NCBI RefSeq assembly: GCF_035594125.1
Contig: NC_087156.1
Span: 11,167,306 to 11,231,305 of the forward strand
Direction of reading: 5' to 3'
Origin: Scylla paramamosain
Taxonomy: Eukaryota; Arthropoda; Malacostraca; Decapoda; Portunidae
DNA: 64,000 nt
The position numbers were made by a program, and so were the translations under genes. Below, one piece after another: positions 54,198 to 64,000 of this stretch. Each line of letters opens with the position of its first letter. Position 1 is the stretch's first letter. Below the pieces are notes generated by a model. That model had not been told where the DNA came from and made no database searches. It saw only the letters and a list, made by a program, of their open reading frames with translations.

Positions 54198-56947
54198 CTA
54201 CCTGCGCATGAAAAAAAATTTTTTTTAATGTTTTCCAGCTGCTTACGGAATAAAAAACAAAGACGCATGCAAACCATCCATTATGGAGAAACAGAAGAGC
54301 GTTACCAAAAACAAGTATTAAGTGTTTTTCACATTATTCTGTGGAAAAACGTTAAAATGCTGAAAAACGAAAAGACATTACGAGAGACATGTGACTGTTT
54401 TTTCAGCTTCTTAGGTAAAACGCATGAGTGTGAAGACTCATGAATTACACTCTACATGGAGAAACAGAACGACATTACCGAAAACGTGTATTTGAGTCAA
54501 AAGCATGGAAAAACAAAACAGTATAACCAAAATCGTGTATTTTGAGTGTTTTCACATTCTTAGGTACCAAACGCCAAAATGGATGTATAGGGAAGCAGAA
54601 CCACAATACCAGAAACGTGTCTTTGGGTGTTTTTTTTTCAATGTTAGGAACTAAAACGCTTAAAAGAAAAGGATTCACCTAATATGGTAATGAAAAATAA
54701 CATTATGAAAAACCTGTCTTTTTAACTTCTTTCGTACCAAAACGCTAAAACGCATGCAAAACACACTTTATTGAGAAACCAAATATCATTACCGAAAACA
54801 ACAATTTTTTGAGTGTTTTTGAGCTTGTTACGTAGAAGAAAAAAAATTGCATGTAAAGTACCTTGTTAGGGGAAACGAAATGATATTACGCGTAACGTGT
54901 ATTACGAGTGTTTCTGAGTTCTCTTTGGTACCATTCGCTAAAACGCGTTAGCACTCTATATTGAGAAAAAAAACAACATTAACAAAAATGTGTTTTCACA
55001 TTATTAGTTACCAAAACGCCAAAATCCATAGAATGCCTTTTATAAAGGAAAACAAAACGACTTTTTAAAAAAACGCATCTTTTTGATTATTTTTGTGGAT
55101 GTTAGCCACCAAAACGCTAAAAAGCATGGAAAGCAGCCTATATGGGAATAGAAAACATTACCAAAATTGTGTATTTTGAGTGTTTTTTCAGTGTTTTATG
55201 TATGAAAACGATAAAATGCGTAAATAAACACGCTGTTTAAAAAAATAAAAATAACATTACAATAAACAATTATTATGAGTTTCTTTGAGCTTGTGATGTA
55301 CGAAAACGCCAAAATGCATTTAAAGTACCCCATATGGATTAACGAAAAGACATTACGAAAAACGTGTATTGTGAGTGTTTTTGTGATTTTTCTGTACCAA
55401 AAAAGCTCAAATGCATGAATTGCTCTTTATGTGGAAAAACAGAGTATTACCAAAAACGTGTATTTTCAGAGTATTTCACATTATTAAACACCAAAACGCC
55501 AAAATATATGAAAAGCATCTTATATGGGAAAAGAAATAACGTATCCAGAAATTTGTCTTCTGAGAGTTTATGAGCGTGTTAGGCACCAAAACGCTAAAAA
55601 GCGTGAAATCATCCTGTATAGGAAACAAAAAAAAATTTATAAAACAAATTTGAGTGTTTTTGAGTTTTTTTTTTTCTGAGCTAAAGTACCCTATATAGAA
55701 AAAAGACTTTACGACAAACGAGTATTATGAGTATTTTTGAGTTTCTGAGGCACTAAGACGTTTGATTAGCACTCCGTATGGGGGAAACAACATTACCAAA
55801 AACGTGCATTTTCAATGTATTTCACATTGATAGGTACCAAAACGCCAAAATGCATGCAAAGCATCCTATATGGGAAAAGAAAAGAAATTTCCAAAAAACG
55901 TGTCTTTTGAGTGTTTATGACCGATTTAGGCACGAAAACGATACAACTCATATATAACACCCTATATGGGGAAACAAACACAACTTTATCAAAAACGTGA
56001 ATTTTGAGTGTTTTGAGCTTTTTACGTACGAAAACGTTAAAATGCATGCAAAACAAGCTTTACAAAAAAGGAATGACACTACGAAATCCTTATATTGTCA
56101 ATGGTTTTGAGATTTTTACGTACAAAAACGCTAAAATCCATGGAAAATACCATACATAGGGAAACGAAAGAATATTACGAGAAACGTGTATTATGAGTGA
56201 TTTTAATCTTCTTAGATACCAAAACGCTAAAACGCTTGAATAATACTCTATATGGAGAAACAACATTCCCAAAAACGTGTTTTTAAGTGTATTTCACATT
56301 GCTATGTATCAAAACGACAAAATGCCTACAAACAACACTGTATATGGAAAGGAAACGAGATTTCGAAAAACGTGTCTTTAGAGTGTTTCTGGGCCTGCTA
56401 GGCACGGAAACGTTAAAAAGTATGGAAATCACCTTATATGGGTAAGGAAAATAACATTTCCAAAAAAAAAAGCTTCTATTCAGTGTCTTTGAGCTACTGA
56501 CGTAGCAAAACCGTGTAACACATGCAAAACACCCTTTATGGAAAAACAGAATAACATCACGTAAAAAAAAAATAATATTTTCATTGTTTTTTAAAGTTTC
56601 TTAGGGACTAAAACGCTAAAACTCTTGAATAGCATTCTTTATGGAGAAACAGAACATTATAAAAAAAACGAGTATTTTAAGGGTATTTTACATTGTTAGG
56701 TACCAAACACCAAAATACATGCAATACACCCTAATATGGGGAAAGAAAACTAGATTTCCAGAAAGGTATATTTTATTGTTTATGAGCGAACTAAGCACAA
56801 AAACACTAAAAAGTATGGAAAATTCACTATATAGGAATACGAAAAACACAAAAACGTGTTTCTTGGGTGTTTATGAAGTTCTTTCGTACCAAAACGCTAA
56901 AAATGTATGGAAAACACACTTTATGGAGAAAATTAATATTATGAAAA

Positions 56948-57184
<237 letters not shown>

Positions 57185-58055
57185 TTTTAAGCTTGTTATT
57201 TAGAAAAACGTCACAATATATTTAATGTACCCTATATGGTAAAACGAAAAGACAATACGACAAAGGTGCATTACGAATGTTTTCGGCTTGTTAGGTACCA
57301 AAATATTAAAACACATGAATAGAAATTTATATGGAACAATATTATCAAAAACGTGAATTTTCAGCTTTTTTTTCATATTATTCAGTACCTAAACACCAAA
57401 ATACGAGCAAAGCACCCTATACAAGAAAAGGGAACGAGATATCCAGAAATATATCTTTTAAGTGTTCATGAGCGTGCTAGCCACATAAAGACTAAAAAGC
57501 ATATAAAAAAAATAAAAAAAAACACACCATATGGTAAAGGAACAAAATTACGAAAAAGTCTCTTTTCAGTGTCTTTTAGCTTCTTACGTATCAAAACGCT
57601 AAAACAAAAGTAAAACACCCTTTATGGAGAAACCAAAAAAAAAAAAAAAAACATTAACAAAAACATATTTCAGTGTGTTTTTAAGCTTTTAAACGCCAAA
57701 ATGCATACAAAATTAACCTCTGTGGGGAAAGACATTACGAGAAACGTATTTTATGAGTCTTTTTGAGCTCTTATTTTACCAAAAACCCAAAAACGCATTA
57801 ATTCTACTCTATATGAAGAAACAGTAAATTACCAAAAACATATATTTTTAGTGTATTTGACATTGTTATGTACCAAAACGCAAAAAAAGCATGCAAAGCA
57901 CCTTATATGTGTGAAGTAAATGAGATTTTCAGAGCAGTGTAAAAAAAAAAAGGTAAAAAATGCACGCAAAGAATCCTATAAGGGAAAGGAAACAAGATTT
58001 CCAGAAACATGTCTTATTAATGTATATGAGCGTGTTAGGCATCAAAACGCTTAAA

Positions 58056-58163
<108 letters not shown>

Positions 58164-60388
58164 GAGCAAAATAACATAACCCAAAATTTTTCTTTTCATT
58201 GTTTTTGAGCGACTTACGTACTAAAACGCTGAAACGCATGTATAAAACCTTTATGGAGGAACAGAATAGCATTACCAAAAACAAGTATTATGTTTTTTTT
58301 TCAGATTTTTACGGAGAAAAATGCCAAAATGCATCTAAAGCCTCCAGTAGGTGAAAGAAAACAACTTTACCCAAAAATGTCTTTAGTGCTTTTCAGCGTT
58401 TCAGGCACCAAAACGCTAAAAAGCATTGAAATCATCCTATAAGGAAATACAAAACAACGTTATGAAAAAAGTTTTTTTTTTTTTTTCGTATTAAGTACCT
58501 AAACGTTAAGACGCATGTAAAACACCTTTTATGGAGAAACAGAGTAACATTACCAATGACAGGTTTTTTTTTCTGCTTAATACGTACTAAAACGTAAAAA
58601 TGTATGGATAATTCCCTATAGGGGGAGACGAAAAGACATAACGAGAACCGAGTATTTTGAGTATTTTTGAGCTATTGTACCAAACACTAAAATGCATAAA
58701 TAGTACTCTATATAGAAAAAAGAATAACATTACCAAAAACGTCTCTTTTCAGTGTTTTGAGATACGTAATAAAACGCCAAAACTAATGTAAAACATTGTA
58801 TGAAAAACGATATAACTAGCAAAAACAAATGTTTTAAGTGTTTTTGTGCTTCTTACGTACAAAAACGCCACAATTTATGCAAAGTGTACTATATGTGGAA
58901 ACGAAACCACATTATGAGAAAAGTGTTTTTGCGGTCCATAGGTTCCAAATCACTAAAATGCATATGGAGAAACAGAACATTACCAAAAATTTGTATTATG
59001 AGTGCATTTCACATTACTGGGTACCTAAATGCTAAAATGCATACATAGATATGCATACATGAGTGTCTTTTGTTGTTTTTTTGATCGAATTAGGCACCAA
59101 AATGCTAAAAAAAAAAAAAATGTCAAAATGCATAGAAAGTACCCTGTATTTGGAAACATAAAGACATTACGAGAAACGTGTGTTATGAATGTTTTTGAGC
59201 TTTTTTGTTACCAAAATACGAAAGTGCGTTAATACTATTGTATATGTGGACACAGAACAACAAGCATTTCCAAAAAAATGGGGAAACGAAATGACATTCT
59301 ATGAAACGTATCTTTTGAGTGTTTTCTGCATGTTAAGCATCAAAACGATTAAAAGCATGGGGAGCACATTATAAGTGAATAGAAATAAAAAAAATAAATA
59401 AAAAAAAGTGTCTGAGTGTTTTCTTCACAAGAAGCATGTATTATGAACGTTTTTGAGCTTCTTAGCACTAAACGCTAAAAGTCATGAATAGCAGTACCAG
59501 AAACGTGTATTTTTTATGTATTTCGCATTGTTAGGTACCAAAACGTCAAAATGCATATGAGGAAACGAAACGAGTTTTCAAGAAAGGTGTCTTTTGCGTG
59601 TTTATGAGCATGCTATGCATCAAAACACTAAAAAGCATGGAAGGCACCCTAAATGGGAATACAAAAGAATATTACCAAAAACGTCTCTCTTCAGTGTTTT
59701 TGAGCTATTTACGTGCCAAAACGCTAAAACGCATGCAAAAATCTTTTATGGAAAAATAAAATAATGTTACTAAAAGCAATCAATATAAGTGTTTTCAGCT
59801 TCCTAACTATAAAAACGCCAAAATGCATGCATCGTATCCTATATTGAGAAACGAAAAGACATTACGAGAAACGTGATTTATGAGTGATTTTTTAGCCTCT
59901 TATGTACTAAAACACTGAAACTCTTGAATAACGATCTATATCGAGAAACAGAACATTACCAAAAACGTATATTTCAAACGTTTTTTTACATTATTAAGTA
60001 TTAAGCTACCAAAATGCATGCAAAGCTCCCTATAGGGAAACAAAACGTGTCTTTTGAATTTTTTTTTTTTTCCAGCATGGTACACACCAAAACGCTAAAA
60101 ACCGACGAAATCACACTATATGGAAATACAAAACAACATTCTGAAAAACGTCTTTTGAGTGTTTTTTTTTTTTTTTTAACTTCTTACGTACCAAAACGCA
60201 AAACACCCTTTATGGAGAAACACAGTAACTTTAATAAAAACTGGTATTTTGAGTGTTTTCAGTCTTGTTACACACAAAAACGCAAAATGCATGCAAAGCA
60301 CGACATATGGGGAAAGTAAACGATATTAACAGAAACGTCCCTTTTCATGTTTTTTTTTTTTTTTTTCAGCGTTTTAGGCATTAAAACG

Positions 60389-61383
60389 ACGGCTGGGAGG
60401 AGCGTGAAACACTGGCGGAGACGTCTCAGAACACCTAACTTCAAAGAAGCTGTTTTAGCTAGAGATGTGAAGTTTCCGGTTCAGATCATAAGTAAATGAC
60501 AGACTGTGGATGTTCAGTGTAGAAGAGGGGGACAGTTGAGTGCCATTGAAGAAGAGATAGTTCTCTGGAAGGTTGTGTCGAGGTGATAGATGGAGGAACT
60601 GAGTTTTTGAGGCATTGAACAATACCAAGTTTGCTTTGCCCCAATCAGAAATTTTATGAAGATCAGAAGTAAGGCGTTCTGTGGCTTTTCTGCGTGAAAT
60701 TTTTATTTCCTGAAGGGTTGGACGCCTATAAAAAGACATGGAAAAGTGCAGGGTGGTATCATCAGCGTATGAGTGGATAGGACAAGAAGTTTGGTTTAAG
60801 TAATTAATGAATAATGAGAAGAGAGTGGGTGACAGGACAGAACTCTGAGCAATACCACTGTTAATAGATTTAGAAGAAGAACAGTGACCGTCTACCACAG
60901 CAGCAATAGAACGGCCAGAAAGGAAACTTGAGATGAAGTTACAGAGAGAATGATAGAAACCGTAGGAGGGTAGTTTAGAAATCAAAGCTTTGTGCCAGAC
61001 TTCAAGGCAACAGCAAAACTTTCACCAAGACCAAGATTTAGCCAAAAGATCACCAGCAGAGCGGACTTGACGGAACCCACACCGGCGATCAGATAGAAGG
61101 GTTAGATGTTTAAGAATCTTCCTGTTGAGGATAGATTCAAAAACTTTAGATAGGCAGGAAATTGAAGCAATAGAACAGTAGCCTGAGGGATTAGAGCGGT
61201 CACCCTTTTTAAGGAACAGGCTGAATGTAGGCAAACTTCCAGCAAGAAGGAAAGGTAGATGTTGACAGACAGAGCTGAAAGAGTTTGACTAGGCTAGGTG
61301 CAAGCATGGAGGTACAGTTTCGGAGAACAATAGGAGGCACCCCATAAGGTCCACAAACCTTCCGAGGGTTTAGCTTATTAACG
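60389..61383 (-). mobile_element. Jockey-superfamily LINE fragment, copy 2
   Basis: About 1.0 kb on the minus strand related to 25081-25955 and extending further upstream in the element. It lies between a C-type monomer (left, ttaggcattaaaacg) and an A-type monomer (right, acgcgttaatatgg). Both element ends are missing. Confidence 0.85.
60455..61383 (-). pseudogene. Reverse transcriptase fragment (Jockey-superfamily LINE, copy 2)
   Basis: In element order: PRKVCGPYGVPPIVL (about 61340-61380), PSGYCSIASISCLSKVFE (about 61140-61200), a DRRCGFRQVRS segment (about 61065-61100), then a loss of about 22 bp at about 60998 that removes the AFDISKAFDR motif and its catalytic Asp present in copy 1. 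After it come SFLSGRSIAAVVDGHC, GIAQSSVLSPTLFSLFIN, YADDTTLHF (about 60755-60780) and SKTQFLHLS. At least two frameshifts and a stop are present. It cannot encode an active RT. Confidence 0.82.
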
Positions 61384-62692
<1,309 letters not shown>

Positions 62693-62710
62693 CAGTCAAA
62701 CTGTGAAATT

Positions 62711-62826
62711 AGTCATTTCGTGAAATGACTGAAATTCTTAGTCATTACATGTATTGCCTGTGGAGGCCAGTCAGTTCACGAAATGACTGAAAATTATAGC
62801 CATTTAATGAAACGACTGAATTATTT
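62711..62826. repeat. Four 29-bp-period quasi-palindromic units
   Basis: Units start at 62711, 62740, 62769 and 62798, exactly 29 bp apart. Each begins agtca/agcca. The first has perfect 9-bp arms (agtcatttc / gaaatgact) around a 2-bp centre; the third and fourth keep most of both arms; the second is more diverged. They lie just inside the transposon's 5' boundary, where transposase-binding repeats would be expected. Confidence 0.85.
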
Positions 62827-62869
62827 TCATGCTTGTTACACTATATGGCTGTTTTGAATTAGGCAAAAT

Positions 62870-62909
62870 GTGAACTAGTGGTTTGACGATGTGAACTAGC
62901 GGTTTGACG
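62870..62909. repeat. Direct repeat, 19 bp twice with 21-bp spacing
   Basis: gtgaactagtggtttgacg at 62870-62888 recurs at 62891-62909 with one difference (T/C). It lies upstream of the transposase frame. Confidence 0.9.
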
Positions 62910-62923
62910 TCCATTGACAGCCA

Positions 62924-62931
62924 TGACGTCA
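62924..62931. promoter_or_regulatory. CRE-like palindrome tgacgtca
   Basis: A perfect tgacgtca, the binding site form of CREB/ATF factors, lies about 105 bp upstream of the open transposase frame and about 15 bp after the direct repeat. A role as part of the transposon promoter is inference; an 8-mer can occur by chance. Confidence 0.35.
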
Positions 62932-63036
62932 TTGACAGTGATACACCCACCAGTACTAATCAGTCAGTTCAGCTCAGCCACATTGAGAGCACACACTAAA
63001 CACTCAGCTCCGAGTCTCTTTGCTGATTCCAGTTGA

Positions 63037-64000
63037 AGCCAGTTCCTTCACAAGCTGTCTGAAAGCATAGAGTTAAAATTTCGTGAAGAATTATATTCTA
63101 GGTATGAGAAGTGTCGCAAATATCTCATTCCGAAAGAAGAATATTTCCAAATTATTGAGGACATTCGTACAACTAGTGAAAGGAAGAACACTAAGAGTCG
63201 CCATCAATACTACCTTCTGAGTAAATATGAAGTGCTACAGTGTGGTGATGTTGAGAAACTTATTAAGAAACGACAAACCCCAGATGAAACACCGGTGTAC
63301 TATGTCTCCATTGAAGACACTTATGACATTGTTAAGAGGGCCCATGTTGCAACTGGGCACGGTGGTCGAGATAGAATGACTAAAGAACTCCAAGTGAAAT
63401 ACGTCAATATTCAGCGGGATACAGTTGAACTATTCAAATCGTTGTGTCAGGAATGCCAGAAAAAGAGAAAGCGACCAATGACAAAGGGAGTTGCGGTTAA
63501 ACCTATTCTGAGTAGTGAATTTTCATCACGTGGGCAGGTAGATCTTATTGACATGCAGTCTATGTCGTGTAAAACTTACAAATGGATTATGGTTTACCAA
63601 AACCACTTAACAAAGTTTTGCGTTCTGCGTCCACTCAAATCAAAGCGTGCAGCTGAAGTAGCATTCCAACTAGCTGATATTTTTCTTCTCTTGGGGGCTC
63701 CTGTAATTCTTCAATCAGACAATGGTTCTGAGTTTACTGCTCAGATCATTACTGAACTGTGTTCCATGTGGCCTGAATTATCCATCGTTCATGGTAAGCC
63801 AAGACACCCACAGAGTCAAGGCTCTGTGGAGAGAGCAAATGGTGACATAAAGGACATGCTTGTTGCTTGGATGGCTGACAATAACTCAACGGACTGGGCA
63901 ACGGGCATAAAATTTGTTCAATTCTCCAAGAATTCTGCCTATCACGCAGGGATCAAGAGAAATCCATATGCTGCAATGTTTGCTGTGAATGCCAGAGTCG
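63037..64000 (+). CDS. Integrase-like transposase, KRBA2/Ginger-related (5'-incomplete, open to window end)
   Basis: A frame of 321 codons, open from a TGA at 63034-63036 to the window end. It has the zinc module H-x4-H (RAHVATGHGG, about 63349-63366) and C-x2-C (CQECQKK, about 63445-63462). The catalytic core has Asp in VDLIDMQS (63550-63552), Asp in QSDNGSEF (63718-63720) and Glu in GSVERAN (63829-63831), with 36 residues between the last two. Segments KWIMVYQ, LTKFCVLRPL and GKPRHPQSQGSVERANGDIK match what I recall of the KRBA2-like family found in animals and related to Ginger/Gypsy integrases. No ATG precedes the conserved N-terminus LKFREELYSRYEK; an ATA at 63067 sits where a start would fit, so either the start is mutated or a 5' exon exists. 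No stop or frameshift is seen. Confidence 0.85.

Larger units (their letters stand above)
62693..64000 (+). mobile_element. KRBA2/Ginger-like integrase-type DNA transposon, 5' part (runs off the window)
   Basis: Non-satellite sequence starts at about 62693 directly after (TA)n. It has a 29-bp-period array of quasi-palindromes, a short direct repeat, then an integrase-like transposase frame open to the window end. No RT, RNase H or LTR precedes the integrase, which is what separates Ginger-type transposons from Gypsy elements. The 3' half and 3' terminal inverted repeat lie outside, so the element class is inferred from the protein family and end structure. Confidence 0.75.

Noticed and set aside
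62711..62730. Perfect 9-bp-arm palindrome as a terminator or replication origin
   Set aside because: It is one of four phased units at a transposon end; binding-site repeats explain it better.
63037..64000. Host KRAB-A domain-containing protein 2-like gene
   Set aside because: The integrase domain matches that annotation, but no KRAB domain is visible, and the satellite setting and end repeats favour a transposon. Not fully excluded because the 3' half is outside the window.

Overview
This window is eukaryotic, intergenic and made almost entirely of repeats. I see no host gene, rRNA, tRNA or CRISPR. Very long (TA)n tracts, an AT-rich tandem satellite, RTE-, CR1- and Jockey-type LINEs, Ty3/Gypsy elements and a KRBA2/Ginger-like integrase transposon together suggest an arthropod, most likely a decapod crustacean. 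That assignment is inference from element content; nothing in the window is a species marker.

The ground state of the window, about 39 kb in total, is a diverged satellite. Read by eye, its monomer is about 96 bp, and five distinguishable monomer types (called A-B-C-D-E here) recur in fixed order as a higher-order repeat of about 460-500 bp. The array runs from about 132 to 62561 and is cut by mobile elements. One block (about 50197-50842) is inverted. At least eleven places in the array have grown into (TA)n tracts of about 90-210 bp; a twelfth lies inside a provirus.

Layout: (GA)n at 46-131; satellite 132-3661; a minus-strand RTE-type LINE (about 3662-11730) split by a complete minus-strand Ty3/Gypsy element (5124-10353; 243-bp LTRs differing at two sites, 5-bp target duplication atacc, one 1531-codon gag-pol frame); satellite 11731-13196; a plus-strand env-bearing, errantivirus-like provirus (13197-23351), decayed and itself interrupted in gag by a truncated CR1-like LINE (15531-16555); satellite 23358-25080; a Jockey-superfamily LINE fragment (25081-25955); satellite to 36484; a longer CR1-like LINE (36485-39650); satellite to 60388 with the inversion; a second Jockey-type fragment on the minus strand (60389-61383); satellite to 62561; and the 5' part of a KRBA2/Ginger-like DNA transposon (about 62693-64000) that runs off the window.

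The elements do not form a pathway; the window is a stratigraphy. The satellite is oldest. The env-bearing provirus is older than the CR1 copy inside it, and the RTE is older than the Gypsy element inside it. The Gypsy element and the Ginger-like element are the best-preserved coding units. The points most worth a second look are the five-monomer satellite architecture, the 29-bp-period quasi-palindromes at the end of the Ginger-like transposon, and the Env-carrying provirus.
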